A stretch of 64,000 nucleotides of DNA from CAVUXJ01 sp963814975 (GTDB lineage Bacteria; Acidobacteriota; Vicinamibacteria; Vicinamibacterales; CAVVIG01), in assembly GCA_963814975.1 (NCBI GenBank), contig CAWFFB010000022.1, positions 124,001-188,000 of the forward strand, in the 5' to 3' direction. Positions within the stretch are counted from its first letter, which is position 1, and each line of letters starts with the position of its first letter. The position numbers were made by a program, and so were the translations under genes. The notes below the pieces were generated by a model. The model worked only from the letters and a program-made list of their open reading frames with translations. It was not told the origin of the DNA and did no database searches. This document shows positions 53,653-62,643 of this stretch, piece by piece.

Positions 53653-54802
53653 GTGCCGCCCCGATACGCGTATTGGACCATTCTCATCGACAACAAGCCC
53701 ACCGCCTTTCGGGCGCGCGACAAGGAAGAGCTGCAGCCCACGTTGCGTCAGCTGCAGCGAAAAAATGCGGATGTCGTGATGAAATGGTTCGCGCGCGGGC
53801 GTGTGTGGGACACGCCGGAGCAGGCGCAATGGGCGGGGAGCAATCTGGAAGGCACGCGTGAAAAGCGCGGCCGCGAGTGGAGGCCCGGCGGAAAGCACCA
53901 GGATCCCCGTGCCCGGTTTGACAAACGACAAAAAGATCGCCGGCCCGTCAATGCTCCGGGCCCGGCGGCGCTGCGAGCGGATGGATCGCCGACCGAGAAA
54001 CCTCGAACTGGTCTTGAGCTCGAGCGCCAGCAGGCCGCCGCGCGACGCGGTGAAGGACAGAGACCGCGGGACAACAAGGCCGGGGGCGAAGGTCAACGCC
54101 CATGGAGCGCGAAACCGCTGGGTGACGGCCAGCGACCTTGGAGCGCGAAGCCGCCGCGCGACGGACAGCGGCCCTGGAGTGCGAAGCCACCGCGCGACGG
54201 ACAGCGGCCCTGGAGTTCCAAGCCGCCCTGGCGGACAGCGCCCTTGGACGCCTAAGCCGCCCGTGGAGGGCCAGCGACCTTGGAGCGCGAAGCCGCCGCG
54301 CGACGGACAGCGGCCCTGGAGTTCCAAGCCGCCTGGCGGACAGCGCCCTTGGGCGCCTAAGCCGCCCGTGGAGGGCCAGCGACCTTGGAGCGCGAAGCCG
54401 CCGCGCGACGGACGGCGGCCCTGGAGTCCCAAGCCGCCGAAGGGAGAACAGCCATTCTCGAGCCACAAGCCGACGCGTCAGGATCAGCGATCTTGGAGCG
54501 ACAATCGGCCTCGTTGGCCCCAGGTCCAAAGACCGCACACCAATACCTCTGCTGCCACGTCCGGCGAACCGGCTGGACGAGCTACCTCCGGGATTGCAGA
54601 CCCGTCCTCCGATCGCGGTTCGCAGTCCCGACAATCCAGGCAGCCGGTCAGGCCAGACAGACCCCAAGGTTCGCGCGAGACGCCGGCACGACCCAAGCCT
54701 GACGTCACAGCGCCACCGAAAAGGCGTGAGGACGAATCCCCCGGGCAACGCCCCGCACCCGAGCAGATTGCGACCAAACCAGAGCCACCTGAACGCGGAT
54801 AA
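53653..54802 (+). CDS. proline/tryptophan-rich tandem-repeat protein, one frameshift
   Basis: About 382 residues when one extra C near 54230 is removed; an internal repeat copy at about 54330 shows the unshifted version. The N-terminal 75 residues form a compact domain (YAYWTILIDNKPTAFRARDK, LQPTLRQLQRKNADVVMKWF, ARGRVWDTPEQA). Then come about ten copies of a 12-residue unit, GQRPWSAKPPRD and variants (nt about 54082-54450), and a Pro/Arg/Ser-rich tail. There is no signal peptide or membrane span. The tail is very basic, which suggests nucleic-acid or polyanion binding. I do not know the family. The gene is followed after nine bases by the DUF218 gene. Confidence 0.72.
54082..54450 (+). repeat. 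36-bp coding tandem repeats (GQRPWSxKPPxx), with a 105-bp higher-order duplication
   Basis: Units such as GACGGACAGCGGCCCTGGAG and GAGGGCCAGCGACCTTGGAG recur every 33-36 bases. A block of about 105 bases (three units, PVEGQRPWSAKPPRDGQRPW onward) beginning near 54245 repeats near 54350 with few changes. Slippage or unequal exchange is the likely cause. Confidence 0.85.
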
Positions 54803-54805
54803 GTT
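54800..54805 (+). promoter_or_regulatory. weak candidate -10 box (TAAGTT) for the DUF218 gene
   Basis: TAAGTT, six bases, then GTG 54812. It overlaps the stop of the repeat protein, so cotranscription is also possible. Confidence 0.3.
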
Positions 54806-54811
54806 TCCGAC

Positions 54812-55591
54812 GTGCGGCAGCTGATCTGGTATTTTTTCTCGACAGGCGGCATTGTCGTGGCAGTCCTTGCCGCCACTTTCTGGCTGCGCTTGCGTCCGCA
54901 TTCGGCGAAGGCGCGGCGCTTTCTCTCCCTCGTCGTCGGCGTATATGCCGTGCTGTCCATATACGGAATCGGCGAAGGCGTCGGCCGCCTGCTGATTATC
55001 GATATCCACCCGTTGGCTGCGGGTGACATACCGCCAGGGCGAACGGCGATCGTCGTGCTCGGCTCGGGCGGGTTCACCGCTCGCGATTGGGCGGGCGCCA
55101 CGTATACCATCGTCGACGACGTCGACGCGACTCGCACGCTCGAGGCGGCCCGGGTGTTCCGGATGGTGGATGCAGAATGGGTCATCAGCTCAGGGGGCAA
55201 GAGCCATCCAGACGATCCCGACGAGGCCAGCGGCATCACCATGCGCAATGCCATGGAGGGACTTGGCATCCCGGCCGCTCGGCTCATCGCCGAAACGGAC
55301 TCCAGGGACACCCACGACGAAGCAGTGATCCTCGCGCCGATACTGCGACAGCTGGACGTGGAGCATGTCGTCCTCGTTACCTCGGGCACGCACATGCGCC
55401 GATCGCTGGGCACGTTCCGTGCGCAAGGTATCCGCGCGATCCCTGCAATCGCCCGCGACCCCTATGCGGCGAGGTCGTGGAGCGACTGGATCCTGCCGAG
55501 CGATCTGGGCCTGTGGAAGAGCTCCTCGGTCATGCACGAGATCGTCGGCCTGGTCTACTACACGGCGCGCGGATGGTACAAGCTCCCCTAA
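54812..55591 (+). CDS. DUF218 (YdcF/ElyC/SanA-type) membrane protein
   Basis: 259 residues. Two N-terminal membrane helices (WYFFSTGGIVVAVLAATFWL, FLSLVVGVYAVLSIYGI) precede the DUF218 domain with AIVVLGSGGFTARDW, WVISSGGKSHPDD, LIAETDSRDTHDEAV and VLVTSGTHMRRSLGTFRAQG. The family is linked to envelope integrity and vancomycin or lysis phenotypes in enterobacteria. The reaction is unknown. Length is typical. Confidence 0.88.
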   Translation: MRQLIWYFFSTGGIVVAVLAATFWLRLRPHSAKARRFLSLVVGVYAVLSIYGIGEGVGRLLIIDIHPLAAGDIPPGRTAIVVLGSGGFTARDWAGATYTIVDDVDATRTLEAARVFRMVDAEWVISSGGKSHPDDPDEASGITMRNAMEGLGIPAARLIAETDSRDTHDEAVILAPILRQLDVEHVVLVTSGTHMRRSLGTFRAQGIRAIPAIARDPYAARSWSDWILPSDLGLWKSSSVMHEIVGLVYYTARGWYKLP

Positions 55592-55645
55592 GGGGCGTCT
55601 CGGCAGAACGCTCGACGTGTCGGACGAGAACGTTCAGAATGGAGC

Positions 55646-56447
55646 ATGCCTGTCATTGGGAAGTTTGGATACCTTGAAGCACTGCCCCGACCATCGGGGC
55701 GTCCTGAACGAACGCTGGTCCTCATCCATGCCTTTCCGCTCAACGCCAGGATGTGGGAACCACAGCTCGCGCTCGCCGAGGCGGGCTGGCGCGTGATTGC
55801 GCCCCACCTCCGCGGTACGAATGGCAGCCCATCCCAGGCCCCCGTCGCGACGATGGACGACTACGCGGCAGACCTCATCGATCTGCTGGATGCCCTGCAC
55901 ATCGAGAATGCGGTGATCGGTGGTCTTTCGATGGGTGGATACGTGACGTTCGCATTGTTCCGCCACGCGCCGCGATACTTCCGGGGCATGGTCCTGGCCG
56001 ACACGCGGCCGCAGGCCGATACGCCCGAGGCGATCGAGGGCCGCAAGCGACTGCTTACGGTCGTGCCGCGAGCAGGGAGCGGCGGCGGTCGCCGACGAGA
56101 TGCTTCCAAAGCTCCTCGGAGAGACCACTCGACGAAGCAGACCCGACCTGGTCGCACACGTGGGGGATCTCGTTCGCTCGAACCCGCCGGATGCGATTGC
56201 CGGCGCCATCTCCGCGCTCATGTCCCGTCCAGACTCGACGTCGATCCTCCCGACCATACACTGCCCGACGCTCATCCTCGTCGGCGAGGAAGACGTGCTG
56301 ACCCCGCCGTCGCTCAGCCAGGATATGCAGCGATCGATCGCCGGCGCCGAGCTCGTGATGGTTCCGCGCGCTGGCCACTTGTCCAGCATCGAGCAGCCGG
56401 AAGTGTTCAACGCGGCGCTCGCGCGGTTCCTCGAGCACCGCGTATAG
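55646..56447 (+). CDS. alpha/beta hydrolase, one frameshift
   Basis: About 267 residues. LVLIHAFPLNARMW is the oxyanion-hole strand, VIGGLSMGGYVTFAL the nucleophile elbow with Ser, and LILVGEEDVLTPP plus RAGHLSSIEQPEVF supply the Asp and His. One base is lost or gained near 56070 between the lid and DEMLPKLLGE. The fold is related to 3-oxoadipate enol-lactonase and similar esterases, but the substrate cannot be given. CAGAAT lies five bases before the ATG. Confidence 0.87.
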
Positions 56448-56461
56448 ACGGAGTGAAGTCC

Positions 56462-57307
56462 ATGAGATCATCGATTTCGGAGTTCAAGCTGCAGGTAGTC
56501 GTTCTCGTGCTCGCCTTGGCGACCGTCGCGCCACGGGCGCAGGAAAGCGCGGTTGACGCGAGGCGCCGTAACCTCGAGCAGGTTCTGGACCTTTACGTGC
56601 GCGACGGTTACGTGTACTACCGTGCGCTGAAACAGGAACGACGTCTCCTGGATGCGTACCTGAACGGAGTGGCTACCGCCTCGATCGACTCGGCACCGCG
56701 GGACGAACAGCTGGCGTTCTGGCTCAACGCCTACAATGCGTTGGCGCTGCGGACGGTGATCGACCACACGCCGATCCCTCGACGCTCGCGCGACTACCCG
56801 GCTGGCAGCATCCGCCAGATTCCTGGAGCGTTCGAGCGGTTGACCCATCGAGTCGCCGGTCGGACGGTGACGCTCGATCAGATCGAGCAAACGATCCTGC
56901 CCACCTTCAAGGACCCGCGCGTGTACTTCGCGCTCGGACGCGGCGCGGTCGGCAGCGGGCGGTTGCGAAGCGAGCCGTTCACCGCAGCAGCGCTTGAACG
57001 ACAGCTTACAGAGGTGGCAAACGAGTGCGTCACGCACGCACAATGCGTGGCGATCGATCGGGCGCAGAACAAACTGATGGTCAGCGCGATCTTCTCGTGG
57101 CGGGAAAAGGAATTCTCGACCGCCTACGGCGACAAGGCGCCCCCTGCGTTCAGTTCGCGAAGTCCCATCGAGCGTGCCGTGCTGGCGTTCGTCGAGCCCA
57201 GACTTCTGACGACGGAGCGGGACTTTCTGGCCACGAACGAGTTCCGTGTCGAATACGCGCCGTTTGACTGGTCGCTGAACGACTTGACGGGCAGGGGTGG
57301 ACAGTGA
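56462..57307 (+). CDS. DUF547 protein, exported
   Basis: 281 residues from ATG 56462. A signal peptide (KLQVVVLVLALATVAPRAQ) is followed by the DUF547 domain: LYVRDGYVYYRALKQERRLL, LAFWLNAYNALALRTVID, RVYFALGRGAVGSG and ISWREKEF-like SAIFSWREKEFSTAYGD. The family resembles papain-like folds and has no assigned reaction. GTG of the next gene overlaps its stop (GTGA). Confidence 0.88.
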   Translation: MRSSISEFKLQVVVLVLALATVAPRAQESAVDARRRNLEQVLDLYVRDGYVYYRALKQERRLLDAYLNGVATASIDSAPRDEQLAFWLNAYNALALRTVIDHTPIPRRSRDYPAGSIRQIPGAFERLTHRVAGRTVTLDQIEQTILPTFKDPRVYFALGRGAVGSGRLRSEPFTAAALERQLTEVANECVTHAQCVAIDRAQNKLMVSAIFSWREKEFSTAYGDKAPPAFSSRSPIERAVLAFVEPRLLTTERDFLATNEFRVEYAPFDWSLNDLTGRGGQ

Positions 57308-58081
57308 ACCTCGACCTGAATGGCAAGGTCGCGATCGTCACCGGGTCGAGTCGGGGCCTCGGTCTGGCCAGCGCGGCGGCGCTGGTCCAGGAGGGCTGTC
57401 GGGTGACGATCTGCGCCCGCGGAGAGCCCCGGCTGACCGAAGCCACCGCGGAGCTCCGCCGGCTCGGCGGCGACGATCGAATCTTGCCGTTCGTCGGCGA
57501 TCTTTCCCTGCCCGATGTCATGGAGCGCCTCGTGGCGCGTACGGTCGAGACCTTCGGGGGCCTCGACATTCTCGTCAACAACATGGGGCTCGCCCGAGGT
57601 AGCCACCCTCCTCGACACCTCGGACGCCGAATGGCAGGAGGCTTTCGACCAGACCCTGTTTCCGGCGATCCGCGCCTCGCGCCTGGCCGTGCCCCACATG
57701 CGTCAGCGGGGTGGCGGTGCCATCGTCATGATCGCGTCGATCTGGGGTCGGGAATCGGGCGGCCGCATGACCTACAACGCCGTGAAAGCCGCGGAAATCA
57801 GTCTCGGAAAGTCGCTGGCGCAGCAGCTGGCGCGCGACAGCATCCGCGTGAACAGCGTGGCGCCGGGTTCGATTCTGTTCCCGGGAGGGTCATGGGACAA
57901 ACGACAGCGGGAGGACCCGGTAGGAATCGCAGACTTCCTCGCGCGGGAGCTGCCGTTCGGGCGTTTTGGTGGTCCCGAAGAAGTTGGGACGGTGGTGGCC
58001 TTTCTCGCCTCGCCGCGCGCGAGCTGGGTCAGCGGGGCAAGTGTGCCCGTTGACGGCTGCCAGTCACGCTCCCTGATCTGA
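57304..58081 (+). CDS. short-chain dehydrogenase/reductase, one frameshift
   Basis: About 259 residues, FabG-like. The cofactor turn is VTGSSRGLG, then LDILVNNMG, and after a one-base shift near 57592 EVATLLDTSDAEWQEAF, the catalytic region SIWGRESGGRMTYNAVKAAE (Tyr-x-x-x-Lys), VNSVAPGSI and SGASVPVDGC. Ser of the catalytic triad is in MIASIWG. Coupled to DUF547. The substrate is unknown. Confidence 0.88.
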
Positions 58082-58395
58082 TTTGAGGATCTGAATCCTC
58101 TACGCCGGCCAAGGTGTGCGACCGGCCGCCCGACGCCGAAACGCCGGCAGCCTGGCGGCGACGCGACGACCGTCCGAGCCGGGCGCGGACGGCAACGCCC
58201 TCTGGATTCTCGTGCTCGCCGGTGTCGGGCTCGCCGGTCGTCTCCGAGTGCAGAAAAAATCCACGGTGCCGCGGACGCGGCTCGCTTATATCCATCCTCC
58301 GGCCTCCCGTTACATCTGTATCGGCAGCAGTCGAAGAGAGTAACAGCCGTTCCGTGACGCGTAAAGAAAAAACAACGGTCGACTGCTTACTTTTT
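58082..58395. other. 314-base spacer between SDR and permease genes
   Basis: A short hairpin at 58085-58100 follows the SDR stop. A 75-codon plus-strand frame (58116-58343) has a hydrophobic stretch (NALWILVLAGVGLAG), but no start context or recognisable homology, so I do not call it. The end of the region is A/T-rich (GTAAAGAAAAAACAACGG). Confidence 0.5.
58085..58100. terminator. short hairpin GAGGAT-CTGA-ATCCTC
   Basis: A perfect 6-bp stem with a four-base loop begins four bases after the SDR stop. Lack of a T-run makes it a weak terminator candidate for the convergent pair. Confidence 0.4.
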
Positions 58396-59745
58396 TCAGC
58401 GTGCGCGGCTTCGTCCAGGCTGCGATCCGAAGGCGACGTAGTAGACCGGAATGCCGGAGAGGATCAATGCGAAGGTGAGGGCGGTCGACATCGGCTCATG
58501 AACAAGCGCGTTGCCGATGAACCAGACAACCGCGGCGATGAAAATGGCCGGCACCACCGGGTAGCCGATCACTTTGTAGGGACGACGCAGGTCCGGCCGG
58601 CTGCGTCTGATCCGATACACCGCCGCGACGCTGAGCGCATAGAAAGGCCAGTTGGCCACTACGAACAGGAGCGTCAGCGTCTCGAAGCTCCGGTTCGTCA
58701 CGAGGATCATGCCCAGGAGGGTCGTCAGCAGTATCGCCACGTGCGGCGTCTTGTAGCGAGGGTGCACCCGGGCAATCGCCTTGAAGAACAGCCCATCGCT
58801 GGCCATCGCGAAGAACACGCGAGGCGACGCGAGCATGATCCCGTTCAGGGCGCCGAAGGTGGAGACCATCACGCACATCGAGACCAGGACACCTCCCCGC
58901 GGACCGACCAGCACGGTCATCATGTCCGCGGCAACCAAGGGTGAACGGCCGACAGTCTCGATCGGAAGCACATAAAGGTAGGCGGCGTTGACGAGCAAGT
59001 AGATCACGATGATCGCCAGGGTGCCGGCGATGATCGCCAGCGGCAGGTTCCGGTGCGGTTTCTTGACCTCGCCGGCGACGAACGACAGATCGGCGACACC
59101 GTCGTAGGCCCAGAGAACGCCAACCAGCGCGAGCCCGAAGTTGCCCACCGTGATCGGTGATCCCGTCGCGGTTGTCAGATTCGCGGTGCTGGCGCCATGA
59201 CTGCCGCCCAGGACAAAAGCGGCAATGGCGATCGCCGCAAGAGCGCAGGATTTTGCGGCGGTCGACAAGCCGACAATGACGGCCCCCAGGTTGACGCCGG
59301 CCGTGTTGACCACGGCCGCAAACGCGAGAGCCGCCGCCGCCACGGTTCGCGCCGCCGTCTGATGGGTCAAGGGATCGATGCCGAAAGTCCCCAAACTGTA
59401 GTCCCCGAAGGCGATCGCGATGCCGCCGAGCGCCGACGCTCGTATCAACACCAGCTGCGACCAGCCGAACAGAAAACCCGCCGGGCGGCCCCAACCCTCC
59501 CGCAGGTATGCGTAGAGCCCGCCGGTCTCGGGCATGGCGGCGGCCAATTCGGCCAGGGAGAGCGCCCCGCAGACAGTGATGAGGCCGCCGGCTGCCCACA
59601 AGCCCAATACAAGCAGGGGATCCGGCACTCTTGCGGCGACTCCGGCAGGCGACCGGAAAATCCCGGAGCCGATTGTGATGCCGATGACGATCGCCGCCGC
59701 ACTCCAGAGCCCCAGCGTTCGCGGAAGCGGCGTTGAGGGGGACAC
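58396..59745 (-). CDS. APC-family amino acid permease
   Basis: 449 residues with twelve predicted membrane helices. LGLWSAAAIVIGITIGSGIF is the conserved first helix with the unwound GSGIF substrate site. ELAAAMPETGGLYAYLREGW, FAYDG-like LWAYDGVADLSFVAGEV and the KKPHRNLPLAI loop are LAT/APC signatures. It imports or exchanges an amino acid. GTG 59745 lies six bases after TATACT. The longer in-frame start at 59874 adds unconserved residues and would discard that promoter. Confidence 0.92.
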   Translation of the reverse strand: MSPSTPLPRTLGLWSAAAIVIGITIGSGIFRSPAGVAARVPDPLLVLGLWAAGGLITVCGALSLAELAAAMPETGGLYAYLREGWGRPAGFLFGWSQLVLIRASALGGIAIAFGDYSLGTFGIDPLTHQTAARTVAAAALAFAAVVNTAGVNLGAVIVGLSTAAKSCALAAIAIAAFVLGGSHGASTANLTTATGSPITVGNFGLALVGVLWAYDGVADLSFVAGEVKKPHRNLPLAIIAGTLAIIVIYLLVNAAYLYVLPIETVGRSPLVAADMMTVLVGPRGGVLVSMCVMVSTFGALNGIMLASPRVFFAMASDGLFFKAIARVHPRYKTPHVAILLTTLLGMILVTNRSFETLTLLFVVANWPFYALSVAAVYRIRRSRPDLRRPYKVIGYPVVPAIFIAAVVWFIGNALVHEPMSTALTFALILSGIPVYYVAFGSQPGRSRAR

Positions 59746-59751
59746 CGCGTG

Positions 59752-59757
59752 AGTATA
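59752..59757 (-). promoter_or_regulatory. candidate -10 box (TATACT) of a leaderless transcript
   Basis: Minus strand TATACT, six bases (CACGCG), then the permease GTG. There is no ribosome binding site. Confidence 0.55.
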
Positions 59758-59894
59758 TGCTTCGGCGCCGACGCTTCGCCCGGGGCCGACCCCGCGCGTG
59801 TAGGTGATCCAGGCGCCGGCGGCTGGTCCTCGGTCATCCGATCGAGCCACAGAGAGGGTCGAACGGTAGGGCATTCGGCAGAACCCCAGGGCCG

Positions 59895-60014
59895 CTAAGA
59901 CTTCGGATCGTGGGTCCGGAGGTCCTCAAGAAATGCGTCGGCTTCGTGCCGTATGTGTTCTACGAGGGCTTCGTACTTCGCGGGATCCTTACGCGCGGCC
60001 TGAAGGTCAGCCAC
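59895..60014 (-). CDS. possible 39-residue hypothetical protein or gene fragment
   Basis: From GTG 60014 the frame reads VADLQAARKDPAKYEALVEH and ends AFLEDLRTHDPKS. The composition (alternating charged helix) looks coding, and the residues before GTG (TPHPHPAL) are also plausible until an in-frame stop. It may be the end of a longer gene cut by a frameshift. The rest of 59746-60191 holds no supported gene. Confidence 0.3.
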   Translation of the reverse strand: MADLQAARKDPAKYEALVEHIRHEADAFLEDLRTHDPKS

Positions 60015-60191
60015 AAGCGCTGGATGAGGATGAGGCGTCGGCGACCTTCGTCCAAGGAGGGCTTGTCAGCCACGGCAGGACGGGAGTATGTGCCGAAATG
60101 AGCGACTGGAAAATCGGCATCTGACCTACACCGCTGGGAGCACTTTCACCTCTTGATCGCCTGCGATACGGCTGGTCCTATCGCCTCGACC

Positions 60192-62643
60192 ATGGCGGAC
60201 ATCGGGCTGTCGACGAGGGCCGACTTGACAACCCGTTCCGGCTCCGGCCGCGATAGCGCATTGCAAGCGGCGCTCGAACGCCTGGCGCCGGGGCACCTTC
60301 CGGAGCGGCCCGATACGCCAGACCTCCCCGTCACTGCCCTCCGGCGCTTGCCGCCCGTTGCCGCAGAGTACAGCATCGTTCCCCCCGGCGGTCGACGAAC
60401 GGCTTCAGCGCGCACTCGAATCGCGCGGCATCAGTCAGCTTTACACTCATCAGGCCGAAGCCATCGAGCACGCGCTCGCCGGCCGCAATGTCGTCGTGGT
60501 GACGCCGACCGCATCCGGCAAGACGCTCTGCTACAACGCGCCCATCCTGAACGCCATCCTTCAGGATCCATCGAGCCGTGCGCTCTATCTCTTCCCGACC
60601 AAAGCGCTCGCCCAGGACCAGCTCGCGGAGCTGCAGGCTCTCTGCGGGCTGCTCGGCGAGCGCACGGACACTCCTGTCGGCGTGTTCACCTACGACGGCG
60701 ACACGCCGCAGGATGCCCGGAAGACGATCCGCTCGCGTGCCCACCTGGTGCTCAGCAATCCCGACATGGTCCACTCGGGCATCCTGCCGCATCATCCCCG
60801 ATGGGCCAAGCTGCTTGAAAACCTGCGATACGTGGTCATCGACGAGCTGCACGCGTACCGAGGGGTTTTTGGCAGCCATCTCTGCAACGTTCTGCGACGC
60901 CTCAGACGCCTCTGTCATCACTACGGCTCGAACCCCGTATTCCTGTGCTCGTCGGCGACCATTGCAAATCCCCGCGAGCTGGCGGAACGGCTCACCGAGC
61001 AACCCTTCGAGCTGATCGACAAGAGCGGGGCGCCGCGCGGCGAGAAATTCTTCGTCTTCGTGAACCCGCCCGTCGTCAACCAACAGCTCGGAATCCGCCG
61101 GTCGTATTTGAGCGAAACGCGGCGAATAGCGACCGAATTCCTGAAGCGCCACCTGCAGTTGATCGTGTTCGCACAAAGTCGCCTGGCGACCGAGATCCTG
61201 ACGACGTATCTGAAGGACGACTTCGTCGGGCTGCCGGGCAGTCCCGAACGGATCCGCGGATATCGTGGCGGCTATCTTCCCAATCGGCGTCGCGAGATCG
61301 AGCGGGGGCTTCGAGAGGGAACGGTGCGCGCCGTGGTGTCAACGAGCGCGTTGGAGCTGGGTATCGACATCGGCGCGCTCGATGTCGCCGTGCTGGCGGG
61401 CTATCCGGGCACGATTGCGGCAACCTGGCAGCGCGCCGGGCGCGCGGGACGCCGTACGGGCCGTTCGGCGGCAGTGCTGATCGCGTCGAGCGCGCCGCTC
61501 GATCAGTTCATCGTGCGCAATCCCTCGTATTTTTTCGGCAGCTCGCCGGAGCACGCTCTGATCGATCCCGACAACCTCCACATCCTCGTTGATCACATCA
61601 AGTGCGCCGTGTTCGAGCTGCCGTTCCGGCAGGGCGAGCAGTTCGGCCGACACGATTTGCAGGAGATTCTGACCATCCTGTCCGAGCGTGGCCTTGTGCA
61701 CCGGACCGCCGCCAGCGCCGCTGGCCGGGACGCGAGCGCCGCCGGGACGTCTTTCGCGGACGATGGCGGCCAATGGGTCTGGACGAGCGAATCGTACCCG
61801 GCCGATGCCGTCAGTTTGCGAACGATCTCGTCGGACAACTTCGTTGTCGTGAACACAACCGGTGAGCCGATGGTCATCGGCGAGACCGATTTCAACAGCG
61901 GGCCGGCCACGCTGCACCCGAAGGCAATCTACCTCGTGGAGGGCAAACTGTTTCAGGTGGACAAGCTCGACTTCGAGGGCCGTAAAGCGTTCGTCCGCGA
62001 GATCGACTGCGACTACTACACCGACGCCATCACCTATACACGCGTGACGATTCTCGACACGTTCGACCAGGCAATCGTCCCGGTTTCCATTCGCTCGCAC
62101 GGTGAAGTCCACGTGGTCTCGCGGGTCGTCGGATTCAAGAAGATCAAGTTCTATACGAACGAGAACGTCGGGTCAGGTGAGCTGGATCTGCCCGAGCAGC
62201 AGATGCACACGACATCTTACTGGCTGACGGTCCCGGCGGATGTCATGGCCTCATTGCCGTATGCCGCCGACGATCGCCGTGATGGGGTGGTCGGACTGGC
62301 ATTTGCGATGCGGCAGATGGCCCAGCTGCTGTTGATGTGCGATCGGCACGACATCGGTATTTCCATCGATACCGGCGAGGAAACGGTCAGGACCCCACGT
62401 CTGTTCGTGTACGACAACTACCCGGGCGGCATCGGCTTCAGCCAGCCGCTGTTCCGCATGCACCAGCCATTGCTCGAAGGGACGCAAAGGCTCATCGCCG
62501 AGTGCAGATGCGAGAACGGGTGCCCTGGATGCGTCGGACCGTTCGGCAATACCGGGCCATTGGCAAAGGCGGCGGCCCTTCGCATTCTCGACCGGCTCCT
62601 CGAGAACACCTACGCCGCGGACAGCCAGGTTCGTAACGCATGA
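60192..62643 (+). CDS. mrfA: MrfA/YprA-type DEAD/DEAH-box DNA helicase with DUF1998, one frameshift
   Basis: About 816 residues. The N-terminal segment (ADIGLSTRADLTTRSGSGRD, ALERLAPGHLPERPD) is in one frame from ATG 60192. A C-run near 60384 shifts it into SFPPAVDERLQRALESRGI. If the shift is real, translation may start at 60358. Helicase motifs are TPTASGKT (Walker A), VVIDELHAYRG (DExH), SSATIANP, SALELGIDIG and QRAGRAGR. The C-terminal DUF1998 region has FVYDNYPGGIGFSQP and the four-cysteine CRCENGCPGC. In Bacillus subtilis MrfA works with MrfB in repair of mitomycin-type lesions. The overlapping yprB-like gene makes the same role likely. Confidence 0.9.

Noticed and set aside
58116..58343. 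A 75-codon frame with a hydrophobic stretch between the SDR and permease genes.
   Set aside because: No start signal or recognisable similarity, and the rest of its sequence looks random.
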